Shown one piece after another: positions 1 through 7,677 of a DNA stretch of 64,000 nt. Source of the DNA: PALSA-1316 sp964499365 (lineage in GTDB: Bacteria; Nitrospirota; Thermodesulfovibrionia; Thermodesulfovibrionales; UBA6898); assembly GCA_964499365.1 (NCBI GenBank), contig CAZCKU010000001.1, forward strand, positions 248,001-312,000, written 5' to 3'. Position numbers and translations under genes: made by a program. Numbering within the stretch: the stretch's first letter is position 1; each line of letters begins with the position of its first letter. The notes beneath the pieces are model-generated. The model was given only the letters and a program-made list of their open reading frames with translations, searched no databases and was not told the DNA's origin.

Positions 1-62
1 CGATTGTTTTTCTTCTGGTATCATGAAATCAAGAGAGCAAAAAAACGAAGGAGGACAATACA

Positions 63-455
63 ATGGCACGGCTGAGACACAGAGGAGGAGAGACAGGCAG
101 CAAGGGGAATTACTGGAACCTTACGAATGGTCAGCGGGTGATACTCCGCAGCGAGGGACAACTCCCGGGAGACAGCGCCGACACCTACTACAGGATTAAC
201 CCTGTTATCATTCTTGCGGCAGGACCTTTTATCGGACTCCTGTATGCGGCGTTCCTGCCGATGGTCGGGCTGGTGATCGCCGGCAAGGTGCTCGTGACAA
301 AGATGCTGGGCAGAAGCGCGGACGAAGTATCAAAAGTGGCCACCTTCAACTGGACACCGTCTGAGTCATACCTTGCAGGCAAACAGCAGAAGGGTAAAAG
401 CGAGGAGAGCAGGAAGCAGGAAGACGGCAGCTGCCCTGACGAGAAGAAAGACTAG
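63..455 (+). CDS. small membrane-anchored protein, unknown function
   Basis: Not recognised. The 130-aa product has a basic N-terminus (about 1-45), one long hydrophobic stretch at about 47-80 that could be a hairpin or one long membrane segment with a central GPF, and a charged Lys/Glu-rich tail from about 110. The start is supported by a strong Shine-Dalgarno (AAGGAGG at about 50-56) ending six bases before the ATG. The gene stands alone at the window edge and converges on the minus-strand tilS operon; its upstream neighbour lies outside. No catalytic motif is visible, so no function is proposed. Confidence 0.6.
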   Translation: MARLRHRGGETGSKGNYWNLTNGQRVILRSEGQLPGDSADTYYRINPVIILAAGPFIGLLYAAFLPMVGLVIAGKVLVTKMLGRSADEVSKVATFNWTPSESYLAGKQQKGKSEESRKQEDGSCPDEKKD

Positions 456-495
456 CCTGAATATATCGGTGTCCTGAAAGTCACAACGTCCCTTT

Positions 496-520
496 GCCCC
501 CTCTTAAGATAAGAGGGGGC
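496..520. repeat. perfect 10-bp inverted repeat between convergent genes
   Basis: GCCCCCTCTT and AAGAGGGGGC are separated by 5 nt. The hairpin lies between two convergent genes and could stop transcription from either side, but no T-run follows it on either strand. The GC-rich sequence after it (to about 539) resembles the arms of the dispersed palindromic repeats seen elsewhere in the window, so it may be a repeat relic rather than an intrinsic terminator. Confidence 0.55.
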
Positions 521-551
521 GAGGCGCAGCCGGGGGCGTTACCTCCTGCAT

Positions 552-1739
552 TCAGTGAAAGCGGTCATGCTCGGGCATATCATGCAGGTGGCGCACGTAT
601 GAACTCAGCGTCTCGGGGAGATACCTCCCCCAGAGCTTGATCGGTACCTCCTCGACATCGACCCTCGGACTGAACCCGACGGCAAAGATCGCCTCAACGA
701 GAAACTCCACATTCATCGGGATATAGCCCCTGTAACGCTTGTTGTCCCTCTGCGCGATAATCCTCTCTTCATGGATACTGTTACCGAGTTCCGATTCAAC
801 CATGTGGGGAAACGTTGAAAGTATCAGTTCAATGTTTATCCGGGGCTCCGCCTGAACCAGAAAAGGCTCCAACCCCTGCTTCAGTTCTGCTTCGGGTATC
901 CCCCGGTTCAGGTACTTTTCCCAGGCCCTGCAGTCGTGGTACCTGCGGCAGACGTCTTCCGCATCCCAGGAGACCTCGAGGACAAGGTTGGTGGCGTGAT
1001 ATTTGCCGCTGAATTCCTCTTTTTCGACGACGGTGATATCAGGCGTCTCGCTGATAGACTTCTCCAGGGACTGCAGTTCACGTTCTTGCGCCACGATTTT
1101 GATTGCGCCGACATCCTGGATAGTCAGGGCGGTTTTGTCGAAATGGATGCTCCCCTCCCGAAAGCTGCGGGCGATCGACTCCTCTGCGTGCACGAACTCC
1201 TTCTGCATCTCCTCGGGAGGTGTGACAAACTGGTCGAGCGGGACTCCTGACAGCCGCGCCCTTTCCTCGGCCATCTGCTGTGCCCGCTCCAGCACATTCT
1301 TGAAGATCCAGTCGGCGATCCTCCGGTTTGCCTTTTCCGCGATCCTTTTGGGACGCTTTTTCCGGTACAGCGCGAGCAGCTGTTCCTGTTCGTCGAGACA
1401 GATCACCCCGTTTATCGGGGCCTCCCTGTAAAAGTAGTCAGGGTTTTCCCGGTACCGGTTTATGAGCTCCTCCACGCGTGGATTCGTGTCGCGGCTGCCA
1501 AGGCAGAGCAGGTCCCTGAGTTCGCCCTTGAAGCGGATCTGTTTTTGATGCGCGGGCTTTTTGCCGATCATGCCGAGCAGGCGTCCGGTCAGCGTCTCGA
1601 GCGTCTCGCTCACGACGAAGCCGTCACCGATCAGGATCTCGGTGATGATCCGCGCATCACCGGGTTCCGAACGCCCGCAGAACCACCGCTCGGTGATCCC
1701 GAACAGCTTGTCACGATGCATAAAGGATGTCAGGTACAT
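552..1739 (-). CDS. uncharacterised 395-aa protein, last gene of tilS operon
   Basis: Not confidently recognised. It is a soluble protein without signal peptide or membrane segment. The N-terminal third is basic, the middle (about 145-240) is predicted helical and charged, and the C-terminal part (about 240-395) alternates beta-like hydrophobic stretches with charged residues. A fragment around 240-265 (KYHATNLVLEV) faintly recalls RelA/SpoT-type nucleotidyltransferase strands, but no complete motif is seen, so this is only a hint. The start overlaps the dus stop by 10 bp, implying translational coupling; a second in-frame ATG lies six codons downstream. It is the last gene of the tilS-gltX-gpsA-larB-dus cluster. 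Confidence 0.6.
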   Translation of the reverse strand: MYLTSFMHRDKLFGITERWFCGRSEPGDARIITEILIGDGFVVSETLETLTGRLLGMIGKKPAHQKQIRFKGELRDLLCLGSRDTNPRVEELINRYRENPDYFYREAPINGVICLDEQEQLLALYRKKRPKRIAEKANRRIADWIFKNVLERAQQMAEERARLSGVPLDQFVTPPEEMQKEFVHAEESIARSFREGSIHFDKTALTIQDVGAIKIVAQERELQSLEKSISETPDITVVEKEEFSGKYHATNLVLEVSWDAEDVCRRYHDCRAWEKYLNRGIPEAELKQGLEPFLVQAEPRINIELILSTFPHMVESELGNSIHEERIIAQRDNKRYRGYIPMNVEFLVEAIFAVGFSPRVDVEEVPIKLWGRYLPETLSSYVRHLHDMPEHDRFH

Positions 1740-2791
1740 GATATAGTTTTTTCCTCCCTCATGGATCCGGGTGCTGCATTGCCTTCCTCACTGTTGTTTG
1801 CAAAGAATGTCCAGGCCCGTTCACGGGCCTCGTCCATGCTGCTGCTCGTCTGGATTTTGCAAGCCAACGAGTGCCCGAATTTATAGTTCCGGGAGAAATA
1901 GTGGGTGAATGCCTTAAGCCTGCCCAGGCGATAGATCGGGCGATAATCAGCATTCAGCGCGTCAATAAAAGCCGCATACATATCCGGCAGCGAAACCGCC
2001 TGCTTCGGTATCTCCGCGCCATAGACGCTCCGCGCTATTTCGGCGAAGAGCCAGGGCCTTGTCACTGCTCCCCGACCGAGCATCAATCCGTCAGCGCCTG
2101 ATATTCCCAGGCATTTCTCTGCATCTTCTGCAGAGAAAATGCCTCCGTTGGCGATAACGGGTATTTGAATGCATTTCTTTATCTCAGCAATATATGCCCA
2201 TCGCGGATTTCGCACAAAGGGCTCCTGTTTGAACCGGGCATGCACCGATAGCATATCAATCCCTTCACCTTCAAGCATGGAGCAGAATGCTGCCAACTTC
2301 AGGCAGTCATCGGCATCGCTGCCGAGCCGGATCTTTGCGCTCAGGGGGAGCGAGGTGCGCCTCCTGGCCTCGGCCACGATCCGGCGAACCTCGTCAGGCC
2401 GCTCCATCAGTATCACGCCTGCACCGAACTTGCCGACCGCCGTTGACGGGCAGCCCATATTCAGGTCAACCGCGTCAGCCCCGCACGCGTGGAGCGCATC
2501 GACGGCCCGGCCTATCTCTCTGTCGTTGGACGTCAGGAGCTGATACGAAAGCGGTTTTTCCGCACCGGTCCTGATCAGGTACGGGGAGATGCGGGGATTT
2601 TCAGTGGGCAGCCTTTTTGCCGAGAGCATTTCGGTGGACAAAAGACCGAAACCGCCGAAGGTTGCCATGATCCGCCTGAGGGCGCTATGGGTAAGCCCTG
2701 CCATCGGTGCCAGAAGCAGCGGAGGATCGATCAGCAGACTGCGGATCTGCAGCGCCTGCGGTTGCCTCTGGACGTTCATTTCAGCTTCCAT
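1730..2791 (-). CDS. dus: tRNA-dihydrouridine synthase (Dus/DusB family)
   Basis: FMN-dependent enzyme reducing uridine to dihydrouridine in tRNA D-loops with NADPH. Family signatures are visible in order: LLAPMAGLT near residue 26 (FMN-binding start of the TIM barrel), NMGCP with the expected catalytic Cys at about 114, SAKIRLG near 155, the HAR region, and VIANGGI plus LMLGRGA phosphate-binding loops. At 353 aa it has DusB-like length including the C-terminal helical tRNA-binding domain. Two starts are possible (ATG at 2791, or four codons later); neither has a strong Shine-Dalgarno. It is 27 bp after larB and overlaps the downstream unknown gene, so co-transcription is likely. Confidence 0.93.
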   Translation of the reverse strand: MEAEMNVQRQPQALQIRSLLIDPPLLLAPMAGLTHSALRRIMATFGGFGLLSTEMLSAKRLPTENPRISPYLIRTGAEKPLSYQLLTSNDREIGRAVDALHACGADAVDLNMGCPSTAVGKFGAGVILMERPDEVRRIVAEARRRTSLPLSAKIRLGSDADDCLKLAAFCSMLEGEGIDMLSVHARFKQEPFVRNPRWAYIAEIKKCIQIPVIANGGIFSAEDAEKCLGISGADGLMLGRGAVTRPWLFAEIARSVYGAEIPKQAVSLPDMYAAFIDALNADYRPIYRLGRLKAFTHYFSRNYKFGHSLACKIQTSSSMDEARERAWTFFANNSEEGNAAPGSMREEKTISCT

Positions 2792-2818
2792 CTGCCGTGT
2801 GCGTAATGGGAGGGAGTC

Positions 2819-3556
2819 TCAGGCCAGCGTATTGATTCTGTGGGCAAGGCAGCCGGCACCGAAGCCGTTGTCTATGTTCATCACGGCGATGCCCGGGACG
2901 CACGAGTTGAGCATGGCGAAGAGTGCGGTCAGGCCGTTGAAGCTGGTCCCGTACCCGGTCGAGGTCGGCACGGCAATGATCGGTTTGTCGGTCATGCCCC
3001 CCACGACAGAGGGAAGGGCGCCTTCCATGCCGGCCGCAACAACAATCACCCGCGCATTCCCCATGGCCTCCCTGTTGTCCAGGAGCCGGTGAAGCCCGGC
3101 TACACCGACATCGTGGACTGTCAGTACGCTGCTGCCGAGAAACGCTGCGGTGACCGCTGCCTCCTCTGCCACCGGAAGGTCCGATGTCCCGGCAGTCAGT
3201 ACCAGGATATTCCCCTTTCGTTCCTCAGAACCGCCAACCGATATCATCCCCGCAGCCTCATGATAGACGGCCGCCCGTATCCGCAGCTGCGCATAAATCT
3301 TCCTTGACGCACGGGTGATCAGGAAACTGCCGGTGTTCCTGTGCATCGCCCTTGCTATGGCGACGACCTGTTTTTCAGTCTTCCCGGCGGCATAGATCAC
3401 CTCGGGTATCCCCTGGCGCATATGCCGGTGGTGGTCGATCTTTGCAAAGGAAAGGTCTTCGTACGGGAGATGTTTCAGGAGGTCCAGGGCAGTATCAGCA
3501 GTTATTCCGCCGGCGCCGAGGTCGTCAAGAATCTGTCTGATCTTCCCGGTCTGCAT
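2819..3556 (-). CDS. larB: LarB-like nickel-pincer cofactor biosynthesis carboxylase
   Basis: The 245-aa product matches the LarB family, related to AIR carboxylase (PurE). In characterised members LarB carboxylates and hydrolyses nicotinic acid adenine dinucleotide, the first step towards the nickel-pincer nucleotide of lactate racemase and related enzymes. Visible features are a short helical N-terminal region (about 1-90) and a PurE-like Rossmann core with TAGTSDLPVAEEA near 130, AGMEGALPSVVGG near 183, and a C-terminal TGYG/GFGAG glycine-rich loop. It starts six bases after the gpsA stop. No larC or larE is in the window. Substrate assignment is from family knowledge only. Confidence 0.85.
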   Translation of the reverse strand: MQTGKIRQILDDLGAGGITADTALDLLKHLPYEDLSFAKIDHHRHMRQGIPEVIYAAGKTEKQVVAIARAMHRNTGSFLITRASRKIYAQLRIRAAVYHEAAGMISVGGSEERKGNILVLTAGTSDLPVAEEAAVTAAFLGSSVLTVHDVGVAGLHRLLDNREAMGNARVIVVAAGMEGALPSVVGGMTDKPIIAVPTSTGYGTSFNGLTALFAMLNSCVPGIAVMNIDNGFGAGCLAHRINTLA

Positions 3557-3562
3557 CAGGTC

Positions 3563-4552
3563 TCAGAATTCGGATTTCAGGGACCGGGTCATGAGGGAAT
3601 TGACCGCTGTGGCCGGGTCTTCATTTTGATACAGGACATTGTATACCTGTTCGACAATTGGCATCTCGACATCATACTTCTTTGAGAGTTCAAATGCAGA
3701 CTGCGCAGTGGCAACTCCCTCGGCAACGCTCCGCGTCGAGGAGATGATGTCAGCCAGTCTCATCCCCTGTCCCAGCTTGATTCCGACCGAGTAGTTCCGC
3801 GACAGCGGTCCCGTGCAGGTAAGCACCAGGTCCCCCATCCCGCTCAGGCCCGAGAAGGTCCTCTTGTCAGCTCCCATGACCTCGCCGAGCCTCGTTATTT
3901 CGACCAGGCCCCGGGTGATCAGTGCAGCCCGCGCGCTGTGTCCAAGGCCGAGCCCGTCCGAGATGCCCGAGGCGATCGCGATCACATTCTTCAGTGCGCC
4001 GCCGATCTCGACGCCGATGATGTCGCGATGCGTATAGACCCTGAAGTAATTCGTGTTGAATATCTCCTGCAACAGCAGGCCGGTCTCGGGGTTCTGGCAG
4101 GCCAGGGTGACCGCCGTCGGATACTTTGCGATCACCTCTTTTGCGAAGCTCGGACCCGAGAGTACCGCACCGCGTGAACCCGACAGCTCGTGCAGGATGC
4201 CCGAGACGGTCTGGAGGCTGCCCTGTTCTATGCCCTTTGAGGCGCTGGTGATGATCGCGTCCTCGTGGATATATTGTATTGCCTCCTGAAAGACCTTCCG
4301 GGTAAACTGCGTCGGCACCACATTCAGTATATAGCGTGACTTTCGGACAGCCTCTTCGATGTCGTGGGTGGCCTTCAGTCCCGGCGGCAGGTCTACATCA
4401 GGCAGGTAGACGCTGTTTCTGCCATGCCGGTTGATTTCGTCGGCCACTTCCTTTTCGAACGACCAGAAGGAGACATCATACCCCTTGTCGACCAGGAGGC
4501 AGGCCAGCGTCGTGCCCCAGCTCCCGGCTCCCAGGACCGCAATATAACTCAT
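3563..4552 (-). CDS. gpsA: NAD(P)+-dependent glycerol-3-phosphate dehydrogenase
   Basis: Reduces dihydroxyacetone phosphate to sn-glycerol-3-phosphate, the backbone for phospholipid synthesis, in the cytoplasm. The N-terminal Rossmann motif GAGSWG occurs at residues 8-13, and the substrate-domain signature GGALKNVIAIASG near residue 190 carries the expected catalytic Lys. The C-terminal RNYSVGIKLGQG region is also typical. Length (329 aa) is normal. Its start overlaps the gltX stop by 4 bp (ATGA), indicating translational coupling inside the tilS operon. Confidence 0.95.
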   Translation of the reverse strand: MSYIAVLGAGSWGTTLACLLVDKGYDVSFWSFEKEVADEINRHGRNSVYLPDVDLPPGLKATHDIEEAVRKSRYILNVVPTQFTRKVFQEAIQYIHEDAIITSASKGIEQGSLQTVSGILHELSGSRGAVLSGPSFAKEVIAKYPTAVTLACQNPETGLLLQEIFNTNYFRVYTHRDIIGVEIGGALKNVIAIASGISDGLGLGHSARAALITRGLVEITRLGEVMGADKRTFSGLSGMGDLVLTCTGPLSRNYSVGIKLGQGMRLADIISSTRSVAEGVATAQSAFELSKKYDVEMPIVEQVYNVLYQNEDPATAVNSLMTRSLKSEF

Positions 4553-5973
4553 GCCGGTCCTGCAGCGATCGCGGCTCTTGCCGTGTCGATCCTGCGGATA
4601 GTCGTCTCTTTGCCGAGGATTTCGATCACCTCGAAGATGCCCGGGCTGACGGTGCCACCGGTGAGGGCCACCCTGACCGGCTGGGCGAGCGCACCGAGCT
4701 TGACGCCGTGTTTTTCAACGAGTGCGGTGAATGTGCCTTCGATCCCGTCATGCGAAAAATCATCCAGCCCCTGCAGGCCGTCGCGCAGTTCGGCGAGCAG
4801 GGGCTGGCTCTGGCTGTTCAGGAATTTCGTCTTGGCCTTTTCATCATAGGCCGTGGGGTCTTTGAAGAAATAGCGCAGGGACGAGGCCAGTTCAACAAGG
4901 GTCTTGGCGCGTTCCTGCAGCGTCGATACTGCCTTTGCCAGCCACTCCCGCTCGACCTTTTCTTCTTCTGAGAGGATCCCCTCCTTTATCAGAAACGGGA
5001 CCACCTGCAGGGCGAGGCTTTCGGGCGAGGCCTTCATGATATACTGGCTGTTCAGCCAGAGGAGTTTTTCAGGGTTGAATACGGAGGCAGCCTTGCCGAC
5101 GCTCTCGAACGAGAAATGCCGGATAAGCTCATCCCGGGTGAATACCTCCTGGTCGCCGTAGGACCAGCCAAGTCTTACAAGGTAGTTGATCAGGGCGTCC
5201 GGGAGATACCCCATCTCGTAATATGCCATGACGGAGGTGGCGCCATGCCGCTTCGAGAGCCGCGTCTTGTCTGCGCCGAGGATCATCGGCAGGTGTGCGA
5301 ACTTCGGTGTTTCATACCCGAGGGCCTTATACATCTGTATCTGCTTGGGGGTGTTGTTCAGGTGGTCGTCCCCCCTGATCACATGGGTGATCCGCATATC
5401 CACGTCATCGACCACCACCGTGAAATTGTAGGTCGGCGTGCTGTCCGAACGGAGGATGATCAGGTCGTCGAGCTGGGCATTGTCGAACTCCACGGCGCCG
5501 TGGATCATATCATGGACAACCGTCTGGCCGTCGCGGGGCATCATGAATCTGACCACCGGCGCAACACCGGGGACAGGCTCCTGCAGGCTTCTGCACCGGC
5601 CGTCGTACATGACCGGCCTGCCCAGCGCCATGGCCTCCTGACGCCTGGTCTCGAGCTCTTCAGCAGAACAATAACAGTGATAGGCCCTGCCCTCTTTGAC
5701 CAGCCGGTCAACATAGCTGCGGTAGACATCGAACCGGTCGGTCTGCCTGAACGGACCTTCATCCCAGTCGAGCCCGAGCCAGGTCATCCCCTGGATTATG
5801 GCCTCGATGTATTCATCGGTCGACCTCGTGGTGTCTGTATCTTCGATCCGGAGTATGAACCTGCCGCGGTGATGGTGCGCAAAGAGCCAGTTGAAAAGCG
5901 CTGTCCTCGCCCCGCCGATATGGAGATGCCCGGTCGGGCTCGGCGCAAAACGGACCCTGATATTCTCGGTCAA
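4549..5973 (-). CDS. gltX: glutamyl-tRNA synthetase
   Basis: Class I aminoacyl-tRNA synthetase charging tRNA-Glu. The HIGH-type signature is PSPTGHLHIGG at residues 11-21 and the KMSKS-type loop is TRLSKRHG near residue 240. Length (474 aa) fits bacterial GluRS with its C-terminal anticodon-binding helical domain. A separate glnS is present at 7678, so this enzyme need not be the non-discriminating form, though that cannot be decided from sequence alone. It lies 25 bp downstream of tilS and overlaps gpsA by 4 bp. Confidence 0.96.
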   Translation of the reverse strand: MTENIRVRFAPSPTGHLHIGGARTALFNWLFAHHHRGRFILRIEDTDTTRSTDEYIEAIIQGMTWLGLDWDEGPFRQTDRFDVYRSYVDRLVKEGRAYHCYCSAEELETRRQEAMALGRPVMYDGRCRSLQEPVPGVAPVVRFMMPRDGQTVVHDMIHGAVEFDNAQLDDLIILRSDSTPTYNFTVVVDDVDMRITHVIRGDDHLNNTPKQIQMYKALGYETPKFAHLPMILGADKTRLSKRHGATSVMAYYEMGYLPDALINYLVRLGWSYGDQEVFTRDELIRHFSFESVGKAASVFNPEKLLWLNSQYIMKASPESLALQVVPFLIKEGILSEEEKVEREWLAKAVSTLQERAKTLVELASSLRYFFKDPTAYDEKAKTKFLNSQSQPLLAELRDGLQGLDDFSHDGIEGTFTALVEKHGVKLGALAQPVRVALTGGTVSPGIFEVIEILGKETTIRRIDTARAAIAAGPA

Positions 5974-5998
5974 ATGAGCCTCCTTGAAGGGACTATAA

Positions 5999-7405
5999 TC
6001 AAAATTTACCCTTTACTATAACAAGTCGCAGGTATTTTTTTGTATCCCCGGCAGGCCTGAACCGTTCATCCGACCGGTAGCCGGCGACCCATACGATATC
6101 GCTGCCCGACAAAAGGATAGGGATCTGCTCCCGCTCGTCCCGCGGCACCTTTTCGTCGACCAGGTAGTCCTGCAGCTTCTTCTTTTTTCCGAAGCCGTGA
6201 GGATAGAAGAAGTCGCCGCATCTCCGGGCCCGTATTGTCAGCGGGAAGGTCATCTTCCCGGCATCGAGAAGCACGGAGGTCTTTCCGTCTCCCGGCTCGT
6301 CCGGATCTTTCGGATAGGGTGGGCCATCTTCGAGAGAGGCCCTGATCACCACTCCCGCCCCGACGACCGCGACCTCCTCGCCCGGCCGGAGCAGGTAGTC
6401 GGCTATCCTGACCGGCTCTTCGGAGGTGATCCTCAGGAGAGCATATTCCCTGATCACGCGTATGCCCCTGGGAAGATAGATGCGGTCCCCGGGCCTGCCG
6501 TTCTTCAGAAGGTGGATGATCTCCTCAATATGCAGGAACCCGATGCCGCGCAGCCCCTCGGTACTCCCGATCGCCCTCCGCAGGACGCGCCGGAGGATAA
6601 CCGTTTCGAGTCTTTCGAGCGGGGAGAGGAAGAGCTCGATCCGGTGCGGCGTTTTTCTGCTGATCAGCTTCATCAGCGTCTTCGTAACGATGATCTCCAG
6701 GTAGTCTTCTTCCTCCTGCAGTATGGCTGCGGTTGTCCTGACGGTATTCAGGAGGTTCGGATTGATATTCTTGAGCTCCGGCATGAGAGAGAGACGGAAC
6801 CTGTTTCTGAGATAGTCCTGTTTCAGGTTTGACGAATCAGTGACATACGGGATGTTTTCCTTTGCGAGAAACTGCTCGATCAGGCTCCGTTCAGTCTCGA
6901 TCAGGGGCCGGATGATCCTTCCCCGCTTTGGCGGAATCCCCGAGAGACCTTTTGGTCCCGAACCCCTGATCAGCCGCATGAAGATCGTCTCGGCCTGATC
7001 ATCGGCATTATGCGCGAGCGCTATTATGGAGGCCCCGAGTTCAGCGGCCGCCTCCTCAAAGGCCCTATACCTGAGTTCCCGGGCGGCCTCCTGCCGGCTT
7101 AAGCCGCTCTGCCGCTGATACCCGGCGACGTCGACCGATTTCACGACAAGGGTGACCGCGAGTTCACGGCAGGTCTTTTCGCAGAACGCGATCTCGTCCG
7201 GAACTTCATCCGGCCGGAGGTTGTGATTGACATAGACGGCCTGCAGGTCAAGGGCAAGGTCTTCCTGTATCCCCCGGAGCAGGTGGAGGAGACAGACCGA
7301 GTCGGGTCCGCCCGAGAGTCCGACGAGCACGCTCATCCCCTGCTGCAGGAGGGAATGCCTCCGGATCGTTCCGAGAAAGAGCTCGTTGATCTCAGGGGAA
7401 TTCAT
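5999..7405 (-). CDS. tilS: tRNA(Ile)-lysidine synthetase
   Basis: ATP-dependent enzyme converting C34 of tRNA-Ile(CAU) to lysidine, making the tRNA read AUA. The PP-loop SGGPDS at residues 31-36 is intact. An N-terminal adenylation domain (to about 220), a middle domain and a C-terminal TilS_C-like domain containing RRCGDFFYPHGFGKKKKLQDYLVDEK-type sequence (near 385-410) follow in the standard order. Length 468 aa is normal. It is the first gene of the minus-strand operon; only a weak ribosome-binding site precedes the ATG. FtsH and hpt, frequent neighbours elsewhere, are absent here. Confidence 0.94.
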   Translation of the reverse strand: MNSPEINELFLGTIRRHSLLQQGMSVLVGLSGGPDSVCLLHLLRGIQEDLALDLQAVYVNHNLRPDEVPDEIAFCEKTCRELAVTLVVKSVDVAGYQRQSGLSRQEAARELRYRAFEEAAAELGASIIALAHNADDQAETIFMRLIRGSGPKGLSGIPPKRGRIIRPLIETERSLIEQFLAKENIPYVTDSSNLKQDYLRNRFRLSLMPELKNINPNLLNTVRTTAAILQEEEDYLEIIVTKTLMKLISRKTPHRIELFLSPLERLETVILRRVLRRAIGSTEGLRGIGFLHIEEIIHLLKNGRPGDRIYLPRGIRVIREYALLRITSEEPVRIADYLLRPGEEVAVVGAGVVIRASLEDGPPYPKDPDEPGDGKTSVLLDAGKMTFPLTIRARRCGDFFYPHGFGKKKKLQDYLVDEKVPRDEREQIPILLSGSDIVWVAGYRSDERFRPAGDTKKYLRLVIVKGKF

Positions 7406-7451
7406 GAGGATATGCTTTTGCCGGTTTGAATAGTTTGATCGTGCATGGCGG

Positions 7452-7477
7452 TTGTATTATTATATAAAAAATATAAA
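7452..7477 (+). promoter_or_regulatory. AT-rich promoter candidate before mini-protein/glnS
   Basis: TATAAA at 7472-7477 ends seven bases before the ATG at 7485, with TTGTAT at 7452-7457 as a possible but too close (14 bp) -35. The tract is markedly AT-rich between divergent tilS and the mini-protein gene. It fits the leaderless pattern described in the findings. Confidence 0.3.
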
Positions 7478-7484
7478 AACGTCC

Positions 7485-7676
7485 ATGAAAACCCCGGATA
7501 CCCCAAAACGCAGCAGGACAAGGATGCAGGGACAGGGAGGCAAAGGGCAGACGCGTGGTTCCCATGCCGCATACGGCGACAAAACACCCATCTGCATCAA
7601 TGCCCACTGTGTCATGAGGAAACAGGCGACCTGCTTCGGTTTTGAGGGCTGTCCCGGGTTTAAGGCAAAGGGTTAA
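7485..7676 (+). CDS. Cys-containing basic mini-protein upstream of glnS
   Basis: A 63-aa protein, not recognised with certainty. The N-terminal half is Lys/Arg/Gly/Thr-rich and probably disordered. The C-terminal half contains four cysteines in a C-x4-C-x7-C-x5-C arrangement (INAHC, ATC, EGCPGF), suggesting a small metal- or cluster-binding knuckle. The TAA stop is one base before the glnS ATG, so glnS is likely translated by coupling. No Shine-Dalgarno precedes its own ATG, but a TATAAA box does. The Cys spacing and tight coupling argue for a real gene rather than chance. Confidence 0.55.
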   Translation: MKTPDTPKRSRTRMQGQGGKGQTRGSHAAYGDKTPICINAHCVMRKQATCFGFEGCPGFKAKG

Positions 7677-7677
7677 G

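Noticed and set aside
496..520. Intrinsic terminator after the tilS operon
   Set aside because: The hairpin is perfect, but neither strand has a following T-run; kept only as an inverted repeat.
5116..6021. Plus-strand open frame of 301 codons across gltX
   Set aside because: It lies antisense to a clear GluRS with intact motifs and encodes a His/Val-rich nonsense protein.
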